The notes beneath the pieces were generated by a model. The model saw nothing but the letters and a program-made list of their open reading frames with translations. It was not told the DNA's origin and ran no database searches. From NCBI GenBank assembly GCA_052174135.1, contig JBQMRZ010000024.1, forward strand, positions 186,001-250,000: a stretch of DNA of 64,000 nucleotides. The letters run 5' to 3'. The stretch comes from Arsenophonus sp052174135 (GTDB taxonomy: Bacteria > Pseudomonadota > Gammaproteobacteria > Enterobacterales > Enterobacteriaceae). The translations under genes were made by a program, and so were the position numbers. Shown piece by piece: positions 50,574-59,406 of this stretch. Numbering within the stretch: the stretch's first letter is position 1; the number at the start of each line of letters is the position of its first letter.

Positions 50574-51044
50574 TTATAGTTCTTTGATTAATTTATCAAT
50601 AATATCGTTATTGGCAGCTATATTAATGGAACGTTCAATTATTTTTTCTGCTCCTAAAATTACTAACATAGCAACTTGCTTGCGCAATTCTTCACGTGAT
50701 CGTTTAAACATAACATCAATTTCAATTTGTGCTTTAGTGACAATCCTTTTACGTTCACTTTCAGCTTCTATTTTAGCATCTTTAATCATTTGAACTCGTT
50801 GTTTATTGGCTTGTTCAATAATGATTTGAGCTTTTGTTTTTGCTTTTTTTAGTTGTTCTTCCGCACTAGCTTTTATTAATTCAGAGTTTTTTTTAACTTG
50901 TTCTGCAGACGATAGATTATCAGCAATTTCTTTTTGCCGCTTTTCAATTACCGCCATAATATGTGGCCATATGTATTTCATACAAAATAAAACAAAGAAA
51001 AAAAATGAAATAGCTTGGCCAATGATTGTTGCGTTAATATTCAT
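50574..51044 (-). CDS. atpF: ATP synthase b subunit
   Basis: Membrane-anchored stator dimer. The 156 residues equal E. coli: one N-terminal membrane helix (ATIIGQAISFFFFVLFCMKY) followed by a long charged coiled coil with regular Lys/Glu/Ala spacing and the C-terminal delta-binding end. It follows atpE by 64 bases. Confidence 0.97.
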   Translation of the reverse strand: MNINATIIGQAISFFFFVLFCMKYIWPHIMAVIEKRQKEIADNLSSAEQVKKNSELIKASAEEQLKKAKTKAQIIIEQANKQRVQMIKDAKIEAESERKRIVTKAQIEIDVMFKRSREELRKQVAMLVILGAEKIIERSINIAANNDIIDKLIKEL

Positions 51045-51108
51045 AATATAATACTTTTAAGAAAAAAAAAATAACAGTCTGGTATAACCTATATTATTAC
51101 TTATATTA

Positions 51109-51348
51109 TTAAGCAATTATAAACATTATATATAATCCTAAACCAACAGAAATCATTGGAATTGCATCAATTAAACCCATAACAATAAAAAACTGTGTGC
51201 GTAATAGAGGTATCAAATCTGGTTGACGAGCAGCTCCCTCTAAAAATTTTCCACCTAAGATAGCAATACCAATTGCGGCACCGATTGCTGATAACCCCAT
51301 CATTATAGCGGCAGACATGTATAGCAAATCTATATTTAAGTTTTCCAT
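51109..51348 (-). CDS. atpE: ATP synthase c subunit
   Basis: Proton-carrying ring subunit. The 79 residues equal E. coli and are nearly identical, with two membrane helices, the polar loop ARQPDL and the proton-binding Asp61 in MGLIDAIPMI. A GGAGAAA ribosome site precedes the ATG, fitting the high stoichiometry of this subunit. Confidence 0.98.
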   Translation of the reverse strand: MENLNIDLLYMSAAIMMGLSAIGAAIGIAILGGKFLEGAARQPDLIPLLRTQFFIVMGLIDAIPMISVGLGLYIMFIIA

Positions 51349-51399
51349 GATATTTTCTCCGATTTGTTTAGTTGAATGAAATTTATTTAGAAAATAAAA

Positions 51400-52224
51400 T
51401 TAATGTCTTTCTGATGCCATCGATAAATAAACGATAGTTAGAACCATAAAAATAAAAGCTTGCAATGTAATAATTAATATATGAAAAATTGCCCATGGTA
51501 GATTAATTGTCCACTGTAACCACCAAGGTAATAAAGCTGCCACAAGAATAAAGATTAATTCACTCGCATATATATTACCAAATAATCGCAAACTTAATGA
51601 TATAGGTTTAGAAAGCAAGTTAACACCTTCTAGAATTAAATTGATAGGAATTAAAATAGGATGATTAAATGGTTCTAAGGTTAATTCTTTCATAAATCCT
51701 TTTAATCCTTTTATTTTAATGCTATAAAAAATAATTAAAATAAAAACACCAATCGCCATTGATACAGTTATACTTACATCTGCAGTTGGAACGATGCGTA
51801 ATGCAGGTAAATCTAAATAGTATTCTGCGATATAAGGAAATAAATCGATTGGTAATAAATCCATAGTATTCATTAAAAATACCCAAACAAAGACTGTTAA
51901 AGCTAAAGGTGCAATAATTTTACTTTTATTTGGATATATATCACAAACAGTATTATTGATAAAATCAACGATTATTTCTATTGAGGCTTGTAGCTTACCA
52001 GGTACAGTACTAGTTGCACTAATTGCAATCTTTCTAAAGAGCCATAAAAAGATAATTCCAAGAATTATTGAAAAAAAAAGTGAGTCAATATTTAAAATCC
52101 AAAACATTGAGTTATTATTGTCATTTAAATTAATCAATCTAAAAGTACGCAGATTTAGCTGAAGATTATTTAGATGGTGTCCTATATAATTTTCTATAGT
52201 CATCACTTCTTTTGATACAGACAT
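51400..52224 (-). CDS. atpB: ATP synthase a subunit
   Basis: Membrane half-channel subunit of F0. The 274 residues (E. coli 271) start MSVSKEVMTIENYIGHHLNN and keep VWVFLMNTMDLLPIDLFPYI near 110, the essential Arg in SLRLFGNIYASELIF near 212, and the last-helix motif IITLQAFIFMVLTIVYLSMA. It is the first surviving gene of the operon; atpI, which precedes it in E. coli, is lost. Confidence 0.97.
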   Translation of the reverse strand: MSVSKEVMTIENYIGHHLNNLQLNLRTFRLINLNDNNNSMFWILNIDSLFFSIILGIIFLWLFRKIAISATSTVPGKLQASIEIIVDFINNTVCDIYPNKSKIIAPLALTVFVWVFLMNTMDLLPIDLFPYIAEYYLDLPALRIVPTADVSITVSMAIGVFILIIFYSIKIKGLKGFMKELTLEPFNHPILIPINLILEGVNLLSKPISLSLRLFGNIYASELIFILVAALLPWWLQWTINLPWAIFHILIITLQAFIFMVLTIVYLSMASERH

Positions 52225-53201
52225 GATAATTTTTACCTTTTATTATATATAAAATATTTAACATCTAAACAAAGTTGATATATTCATATGAATAATAAAT
52301 TTTTATCAATCACTTTGAACTTTAATAAATGAATATCGCTTTTAATCTACTCATAAAACATTTTTTAATATAAATATCGTTCTAATAAATTTAATTTTTA
52401 TCAAAAAAATAATGAGGGTTAAATAAAATATCTTTTTTTTATTTTAACTCCATATACCATATTAATGGTATAAATAAATTATTAATTAATCAATACTTTT
52501 ATTTATCAATCAAAAGATACAAGTTCTATTTTGTAATATTTACATAAAAACTACATTGAAAATTACAACCTATATTAACTGAAATAACAATAGTTTTAAG
52601 TTTTAAAAATATTTAATAATTGATTATAAAAAAATAATAAATAACTTTCATATACTTTCAGTATTTTATATTTTAAATTTAGAGGTTTATATAAATTAAT
52701 TTTTTAAGAACGTTAAAAAAAATATAATATTTATTATTTTAATGATCAAAATGATATAATTAAAAAATTAAGTTAAATATAAAAAATAGTAATAAAATCT
52801 AAGATAATTTCTTAAAAATTAAAAACATCACACTTTTTCAATTAATATTGTTTTAATTTATTTTTAATAGATTCTAAATTTTAGAATTAATTTATATTGT
52901 TTTGTTCTAAATATAATTTAGTTTTTTTGAAACTAAATTAATAACGCTAATATGTATTTTTTTTAAATAAAAGAAAGTAGTATTATATTACATAATTTTA
53001 AGTTTATTCAAGAATTAGTAAATTACTTACTTTTAAAATGCTTATCAAGAATCAATCTTGTAATTTTATTTAATATGATTATATTTTTATTTTTTTTTAT
53101 ACAATTTAACAATAAAAGTTGTATATTTATTCTGTTTATTTAAAAATTTCTCGAAATAATATTTGTTTTATCTGATAAAACTTTAAAATAAATTATTAAA
53201 T
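52225..53201. other. Former rsmG-atpI interval
   Basis: A 977-base spacer between mnmG and atpB, where E. coli has rsmG and atpI. No open frame remains. On the minus strand, KITRLILDKHFKS (about 53000-53040) weakly recalls RsmG NLTSVRD...LVRHILDS, and LFIPLIWYM (about 52455-52480) weakly recalls AtpI VFLPLIVTW. Both are too short to call. The atp promoter should lie here. Confidence 0.4.
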
Positions 53202-55094
53202 TTATTTAAGCGTTTTAATATTATAAAAATTCTTTTTCAGCCAAATTAATAATATAGATATTGCGGATGGCGTAATACCTGATATGCGCGTTGCTTGACC
53301 AATAGAGGTTGGTTTATGATCACTAAGCTTTTTAATTACTTCATTAGAAAGACCAGGAATTTTTTCATAATTTAAATTAGTCGGTAACATAATATATTCA
53401 TTATAAAGTTGTTTTTTTATTTCTTTTTTTTGACGAGTAATATATCCTTCATATTTTACTTGAATTTCAATTTGATTTATAATTTGAAGATCATCAATTG
53501 ATGGTGAAAGATAATTTAATGAAGTAAGTAATTTATAATTTATTTCAGGACGACGTAGTAAATCTTCAGCATTTATTTTTTTTGAAAGTGGAAAGGATAA
53601 AACTTTATTAAGATTACTAATCTTATCTGAATTAGGTTGTAACCAAATATTACGTAGTCGCTGACGTTCTTGTTCGATTAATTCAACTTTACGACAAAAC
53701 TTTTTCCAACGATTTTCATCGATTAAATTAAGTTTATATCCTTTTTCGGTTAAACGAAGGTCAGCATTATCTTGACGGAGCATGAGACGATATTCTGCTC
53801 GTGAAGTAAATATTCGATAAGGTTCCTTAGTACCTAATGTACAAAGATCATCAACTAAAACACCAATATAAGCTTGATCACGGCGAGGATACCATCCCTC
53901 TTGTTCAAAGGCATAACGAGCTGCATTAAGTCCTGCTAATAATCCTTGAGCTCCAGCCTCTTCATAACCTGTTGTTCCATTAACTTGACCAGCAAAAAAT
54001 AATCCTTTTATAAATTTACTCTCTAAAGTGAGTTTTAAATCCCTGGGATCAAAAAAATCATATTCAATAGCATATCCTGGCCGAGTAATACGGCTATTTT
54101 CTAGTCCTTTTATTGAATGCAAAATTTTCATTTGTACATCAAAAGGTAAGCTAGTAGAAACTCCATTAGGATAAATTTCATTACTTGTTAATCCTTCTGG
54201 TTCAAGAAAAATTTGATGTCTTGAACGATTTGTAAATTGTATGATTTTATCTTCAATAGAAGGACAATAACGAGGTCCTATACCTTGAATAATACCCGTA
54301 TATATGGGACTACGATTTAAGTTATCACGAATTATCTGGTGTGTTTTTTCATTTGTATAAGTGATATAGCAAGGTAATTGTTTTGGATGTTGATCTGAAG
54401 TTCCAATAAAAGAAAAAACAGGTGTTGGATTATCACTAAATTGTGACGCCAACTGCGAAAAATCGATAGTTTTCGCATCTATTCTAGGTGGTGTACCTGT
54501 TTTGAGTCGATTTACTCGTAAAGGTAATTCCCTTAACCTATGTGATAAATTAATAACAGATGGATCACCTGCTCTGCCTCCACTATATTTTTTGAATCCT
54601 ATGTGAATTTTGCCATTAAGAAAAGTACCTACAGTTAATACAATAGATTTTGTATAAAATTTTAATCCTATTTCGGTTACTATGCCAGTAATTTTGTTAT
54701 CTTTTAAAATTAAATCTTCAACAGTTTGTTGAAGAATCATTAAATTATTCTGATTTTCTAACGCAGTTCTAATTATTTGCTTATAAAGTATACGATCAAC
54801 TTGAGCTCTTATTGCCTGTACTGCCGGACCTTTATTTGTATTAAGTGTTCTAAATTGGATTCCTGCTTTATCTGTTGCAATACCCATAATACCACCTAAG
54901 GCATCAATTTCTTTAACTAAATGCCCCTTACCTATTCCTCCAATAGCTGGATTACATGACATTTGACCTAATGTATCAATATTATGGGTTAGAAGTAAAG
55001 TTTTTCGCCCCATGCGAGCTGCTGCCATGGCTGCTTCAGTACCAGCATGCCCCCCTCCAATAATAATAACATCAAATTGTTCTGGATAAAACAT
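53202..55094 (-). CDS. mnmG: tRNA modification enzyme MnmG (GidA)
   Basis: FAD-dependent partner of MnmE in wobble U34 modification. The 630 residues (E. coli 629) show the dinucleotide motif DVIIGGGHAGTEAAMAAARM near 9, SCNPAIGGIGKGHLVKEIDA near 46, GGRAGDPS near 167 and PGYAIEYDFFDPRDL near 348, and the C-terminal MnmE-binding helical domain ending in SGITPSAISILLIWLK. It is the old gidA beside oriC in E. coli. Confidence 0.97.
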   Translation of the reverse strand: MFYPEQFDVIIIGGGHAGTEAAMAAARMGRKTLLLTHNIDTLGQMSCNPAIGGIGKGHLVKEIDALGGIMGIATDKAGIQFRTLNTNKGPAVQAIRAQVDRILYKQIIRTALENQNNLMILQQTVEDLILKDNKITGIVTEIGLKFYTKSIVLTVGTFLNGKIHIGFKKYSGGRAGDPSVINLSHRLRELPLRVNRLKTGTPPRIDAKTIDFSQLASQFSDNPTPVFSFIGTSDQHPKQLPCYITYTNEKTHQIIRDNLNRSPIYTGIIQGIGPRYCPSIEDKIIQFTNRSRHQIFLEPEGLTSNEIYPNGVSTSLPFDVQMKILHSIKGLENSRITRPGYAIEYDFFDPRDLKLTLESKFIKGLFFAGQVNGTTGYEEAGAQGLLAGLNAARYAFEQEGWYPRRDQAYIGVLVDDLCTLGTKEPYRIFTSRAEYRLMLRQDNADLRLTEKGYKLNLIDENRWKKFCRKVELIEQERQRLRNIWLQPNSDKISNLNKVLSFPLSKKINAEDLLRRPEINYKLLTSLNYLSPSIDDLQIINQIEIQVKYEGYITRQKKEIKKQLYNEYIMLPTNLNYEKIPGLSNEVIKKLSDHKPTSIGQATRISGITPSAISILLIWLKKNFYNIKTLK

Positions 55095-55559
55095 TATAAA
55101 CCTTAATATTAAATGTAATTTATAAAGTAAATTTTACTCAAGTTTTATAAAAAAACAAGTTATATAATTTTGTTTAAGATGTTAAAACAATAAATTTTCA
55201 TTAGATATTAAAGTCTTGTTATTATTTTAATGAAATTACGGTTTTTTATAATGATATAAATAACTTAACATGATCATTATTTTTTTATTTTTATCTATTA
55301 ATAACACGTAATCTTTATGTGTTATTAATTAGCATTAATGTAATTAATTACATATTTATTTTTTAATGTATAGGTAGTAGATACTAATTGTTTCCTTTTT
55401 ATAAAATTATTTATATTTATTTTTATTTTATTCATTTAAATAAAAATATTATTTTTTTATTTTCAATCCAAATTTTTGCGATATTTTGTATGTTATATCT
55501 TAAAATATCGATCTATAATAGCTTATTTACTTGTTTTACATAATAATTTTTTAGAAAAG
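55095..55559. other. Position of the classical oriC, no DnaA box seen
   Basis: In E. coli, oriC lies between mioC and mnmG. The corresponding 465 bases here are AT-rich but have no TTATNCACA box on either strand and only two GATC words (near 55272 and 55510). A stem-loop with 11-bp arms (ATTAATAACAC and complement, about 55297-55329) is the only clear structure. The mnmG promoter should be here. Either the origin has moved or its sites are too diverged to see. Confidence 0.5.
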
Positions 55560-55865
55560 TTAATTTTCTAATTTATGAATTTCGGCGTAAAAGCAATATA
55601 TTCCTTGTTACTTATTCTAATTTCACCATAATTAATTTAACTAATATTTGATTTTTCCTTGCTTATCTCTTTTAAGAGAAATATATATTTTAAATAATTC
55701 TCTTAACTCATATATAAATATATAACCAACAAAATATCTTTTATTGTTAGTTATTTTAATGGAGATTCATACTTTATCTCAGTATCAAAATTATATTTTC
55801 TTAATGTTTTAGTAATGTGTTTACAAATATATTCAGTATTACTCATAGTGCCATATATTAGCGCT
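55560..55865 (-). pseudogene. mioC: Eroded mioC (flavodoxin-like) remnant
   Basis: E. coli mioC, a flavodoxin-like protein gene, lies between asnC and oriC in this orientation. On the minus strand, codons from 55864 read ALIYGTMSNTEYICKHITKT then LRKYNFDTEIKYESPL, paralleling MioC TLISGSTLGGAEYVAEHL and the following EKLEEAGFTTETLHGPL. After several stops come WLYI (WLVI) near 55710 and FYAEIHKLEN near 55570 (FCGAIDKLEA). The distance between first and last matches, about 295 bases, is almost exactly that of the intact gene. Stops and frameshifts make it non-functional. Confidence 0.7.
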
Positions 55866-56597
55866 GTTATTAATATTATTTTTATTATTATAACAAGAAA
55901 AATATTTAAAATAATAGTAATAATTATCACATATTATAAATATGTCATCATATATATGTTTGTTTGATGAGAATAATATAGTTATTATATTTTTTATAGA
56001 TTAATAACACGCATATTATTAGTTTTGTAAAGAGATAAAAATTTTAGTAAATAAAATTTTATTAACTAGCCTGTATTATATTAATAATTAAGTCCTCTAG
56101 AAGAGAGTAATAAATTAACACGTTATTTAATGGAAATATTTTAGCTGTAAAGTACATACTTTCATAATTCCATCTAATTTATCAAGTTTTTAGGATACTA
56201 TATAATATTTAACTTTTTAAAAACTAAATAAAATTATAGAAAATAAATTGAAATTTTTCGTATTAATATTTAATAAATGATATCTCCATAATAATAAAAT
56301 TATTTAATTTATTTTTTCGTTTGAAAAAACATATTGTAGTAGAGCGTGCAATTTTTTTATAATTTCTATAGATGATTTATTCGTATATATATTATTTATT
56401 AATTTATTTAAATATATTACGATTTAAATTATCACATCAATAATTTATAAATACTTAAAGCATCTTTTCAGAAATTATTTTTAAGATCTTTATTTTAAAT
56501 TTTATAATTAAAAATATTTTTATTAAGTATATTAAATGTATAGCTTAATTTATTATTTAATTTTTAAATTAAATAATTCTACAGAATAGAAGGTAAA
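55866..56597. other. Former asnC position and asnA upstream region
   Basis: No open frame. asnC, divergent from asnA in E. coli, is not convincingly traceable. Just before asnA a 12-bp stem with a 2-base loop (56552-56577) precedes the ribosome site AGAAGG; it might shape asnA translation, but AT content makes chance likely. Confidence 0.5.
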
Positions 56598-57590
56598 ATG
56601 AAAAAATTATTCATAGAAAAACAACAACAAATTAATTTTGTAAAATCTTTTTTTTCACTTTTATTAGAAAAAAAATTAACTTTAATTAAAGTTCAAGCTC
56701 CTATTTTAACTCGTCTTGGTGATGGGATTCAAGATAACTTATCTGGTTATGAAAAAGCAGTGCAAGTTAAAGTAAAATCAATACCAGATTCTATTTTTGA
56801 AATTGTTCACTCATTAGCTAAATGGAAACGCAAAACGTTAGGCCGCTTTAATTTTAAACCTGGAGAAGGGCTCTATACTAACATGAAAGCATTACGACCT
56901 GATGAAAATTATCTGACGTCTATTCATTCTATATTTATAGATCAGTGGGATTGGGAAAAGGTAATGCTTAAGGATGAGCGTTCTCTTGATTATTTAAAAC
57001 AAACAGTAATTAAAATTTATCAAATAATAAAAGAAACAGAAAAAGCAGTTAGCATAAAATTTAATTTAATACCATTCTTACCTAAGAAAATTCATTTTAT
57101 TCACAGTGAAGAGCTATTACAACGTTATCCAAATCTTGATGCTAAAGAAAGAGAGTATAAAATAGCTAAAGAATTAGCTGCAGTTTTTCTTATTGGTATT
57201 GGTGGAAAATTATCGCATGGTTTTGCTCATGATGTGCGTGCTCCTGATTATGATGATTGGACAACACTTAATAGTGATGGATATGCTGGTTTAAATGGCG
57301 ATATTATTGTTTGGAATCCTATATTAAAAGATGTATTTGAAATTTCTTCAATGGGTATTCGTGTTGATGCAAAAACACTTACACAGCAATTAGAAATTAC
57401 TGGTGATGAAAATAGAATATCTCTTGAGTGGCATCAAGCATTGCTGAAATATCAAATGCCACAAACAATAGGAGGTGGTATTGGACAATCTCGTTTAGTA
57501 ATGTTATTGCTTCAAAAAAAACATATTGGTCAAATTCAATGTAGTGTATGGTCTCATGAAAGTTATTCGATTATAAAAGACATACTATAA
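56598..57590 (+). CDS. asnA: Aspartate-ammonia ligase (AsnA)
   Basis: ATP-dependent asparagine synthesis from aspartate and ammonia. The 330 residues equal E. coli: N-terminal FIEKQQQINFVKSFFSLLLE, VQAPILTRLGDGIQDNLSGY near 33, AKWKRKTLGRFNFKPGEGLY near 73, and the class II synthetase-like motif GGGIGQSRLVMLLLQ near 292. An AGAAGGT ribosome site precedes the ATG. With aspA it links aspartate and ammonia in opposite senses; its E. coli regulator AsnC appears lost. Confidence 0.97.
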   Translation: MKKLFIEKQQQINFVKSFFSLLLEKKLTLIKVQAPILTRLGDGIQDNLSGYEKAVQVKVKSIPDSIFEIVHSLAKWKRKTLGRFNFKPGEGLYTNMKALRPDENYLTSIHSIFIDQWDWEKVMLKDERSLDYLKQTVIKIYQIIKETEKAVSIKFNLIPFLPKKIHFIHSEELLQRYPNLDAKEREYKIAKELAAVFLIGIGGKLSHGFAHDVRAPDYDDWTTLNSDGYAGLNGDIIVWNPILKDVFEISSMGIRVDAKTLTQQLEITGDENRISLEWHQALLKYQMPQTIGGGIGQSRLVMLLLQKKHIGQIQCSVWSHESYSIIKDIL

Positions 57591-58144
57591 TTAAAATTTT
57601 TATTAAATTAATAATAAAAAAATAAATAAAATTACATTATTTAAAGAATTTAAAAATAAGAATAAAATTAAATAACAGATAATAAATCATACTTTTAAAT
57701 ATTGTAATTGTTCTATTTATTAGTATTTTTATCAATTTAATGTTCTAAACAAAATTTTTAAATTTAAAATAATTAAATATTAAGGTAGTTTTTACACTTT
57801 GATATTTTATCGATCTTATTCATAAATATTATTCAAATATTTATTTTGTTTGAAGTAATATTTATTTTTTATTTATTATCTTGCGCCTAATAGCATTAGC
57901 ATTTAATGTTGCTATATTTGTATATTTTAAAATTAAAAATTGATTTTAATATTAAAATTGTTAAATTGATTTATAGAAATCAATTTAACAAAATAATAAC
58001 AATCGATTAGTTAATTTGCATAAAATATCTTATTAATTTTTTATTATTATATCGATTATATCAATTATAAAAAATAAGTTTTTAACTTAAAAACATGGAA
58101 TATATAGTGAATAATTAATATTATGTTATTTTAAATAAATGAAA
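57591..58144. other. Spacer between convergent asnA and dnaJ
   Basis: Non-coding, 554 bases. It contains one strong hairpin (57958-57991, listed separately) and the words TAGCATTAGCATT near 57891 that also occur before the stem-loop at 41695. No gene remnant is recognised. Confidence 0.6.
57958..57991. terminator. Bidirectional hairpin between asnA and dnaJ
   Basis: Perfect 15-bp arms (TTGTTAAATTGATTT and complement) with a 4-base loop ATAG. It lies between convergent genes, 150 bases from the dnaJ stop, so it can serve the dnaKJ transcript and possibly that of asnA. Confidence 0.65.
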
Positions 58145-59284
58145 TTACTTTGTTAGATCATCAAAAAATTTTTTCACACTATCTAAAAAACTCTTTGAAC
58201 GTGGACTATTTTTACCACTACTTTCACCATTTAACGATTCACCAAACTCTTTTAATAATATTTTTTGTTTTTCATTTAGTTTAACCGGAGTTTCCACTAA
58301 AATGCGACACATTAAATCACCAATTATACCGCTACGAACAGTCTTAACACCTTTTCCTTTCATCCGAAAAATGTTTCCTGTTTGTGTTTCAGCTGGAATT
58401 TTAAGACTAACTCGACCATCAAGTGTTGGTACATCAATTTCACCACCAAGTGCTGCAATTGAAAAATTAATAGGCACTTCACAGTATAAATTATTACCAT
58501 CTCGTTCAAAAATAGTATGTCTTGCTATATTAATTTGAACATATAAATCTCCAGCTGGAGCATCATTTTCACCAGCCTCACCTTCACCATTTAAACGAAT
58601 ACGATCATCAATATTAACACCAGGTGGGATTTTTACTGATAATGTTTTATATTTCTCTATTCGGCAATGACCATGACACTTAACACAAAGTTCTTTAATA
58701 ACTTGCCCGCGTCCATGACAATTTGGACAAGTTTGTTGAACTGCAAAAAACCCTTGTCGGATTTGAACCTGACCCAAACCATGACAAGTTGAACAATTTT
58801 CTGCCTTTTTACCTGGTTTAGCTCCACTACCGTTACAAATGTCACATTTCTCTAAAGTTGGAATACGAATTTCTTTGTTAACTCCATAAACTGCTTCTTC
58901 TAAAGTTAATGTAATTTTATACTGAAGATCAGAACCTCTCGCTGAACGTTGACGCCTACCTCCAGAAAAAATATCACCAAATACATCACCAAAAATATCA
59001 CTAAAATCAGAAGAACTAGAAGTAAAACCTCTACTAAATCCCCCGCCTATATTATTTTGTTCAAAAGCCATATGTCCATATTGATCATAAGCGGCACGTT
59101 TTTGTGCATCAGTCAAAATTTCATAAGCTTCTTTAATTTCTTTAAATTTATTTTCTGCCTTCTTATCACCTTGATTGCGATCTGGATGATATTTCATTGC
59201 TAAACGTTTATATGCTCTTTTAATTTCTTTCTCGTCAGCTGTTTTAGTAATACCTAAAACTTGATAATAATCTCTTTTTGTCAT
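58145..59284 (-). CDS. dnaJ: Co-chaperone DnaJ
   Basis: Delivers substrates to DnaK and stimulates its ATPase. The 379 residues (E. coli 376) have the J domain with YHPDRNQ near 32, a Gly/Phe-rich linker, and the zinc-finger domain with four repeats CDICNGSG, CSTCHGLG, CPNCHGRG and CVKCHGHC. The last has Cys in place of the final Gly of CxxCxGxG; the zinc-binding cysteines themselves are all present. C-terminal substrate domains follow. It is second gene of the dnaK-dnaJ operon. Confidence 0.97.
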   Translation of the reverse strand: MTKRDYYQVLGITKTADEKEIKRAYKRLAMKYHPDRNQGDKKAENKFKEIKEAYEILTDAQKRAAYDQYGHMAFEQNNIGGGFSRGFTSSSSDFSDIFGDVFGDIFSGGRRQRSARGSDLQYKITLTLEEAVYGVNKEIRIPTLEKCDICNGSGAKPGKKAENCSTCHGLGQVQIRQGFFAVQQTCPNCHGRGQVIKELCVKCHGHCRIEKYKTLSVKIPPGVNIDDRIRLNGEGEAGENDAPAGDLYVQINIARHTIFERDGNNLYCEVPINFSIAALGGEIDVPTLDGRVSLKIPAETQTGNIFRMKGKGVKTVRSGIIGDLMCRILVETPVKLNEKQKILLKEFGESLNGESSGKNSPRSKSFLDSVKKFFDDLTK

Positions 59285-59309
59285 ATTTATTTACCATTAA
59301 CACATGCAA

Positions 59310-59338
59310 ACGGGCGTAGAGTTACCTCAAACGCCCGT
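59310..59338 (-). promoter_or_regulatory. GC-rich hairpin between dnaK and dnaJ
   Basis: Arms ACGGGCGT (59310-59317) and ACGCCCGT (59331-59338) form a perfect 8-bp stem with a 13-base loop in the 122-base dnaK-dnaJ spacer. Its GC content is exceptional for this window. No T-run follows, so it is more likely an attenuator, mRNA-stability or processing element that sets the DnaK:DnaJ ratio than a full terminator. Confidence 0.65.
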
Positions 59339-59406
59339 ACTCGATTCTAAGAGTAATAGAAGAAATAATTTTCTTAACACCGTTACTATATGCCTGCTAA
59401 AGGCCA

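Noticed and set aside
52455..53040. rsmG and atpI remnants
   Set aside because: Short residue matches exist on the minus strand but at weak spacing; not distinguishable from chance by eye.
56281..56400. asnC remnant
   Set aside because: An IARS-like match to NART of AsnC appears on the minus strand, but it sits too far from the expected start and the surrounding residues do not fit.
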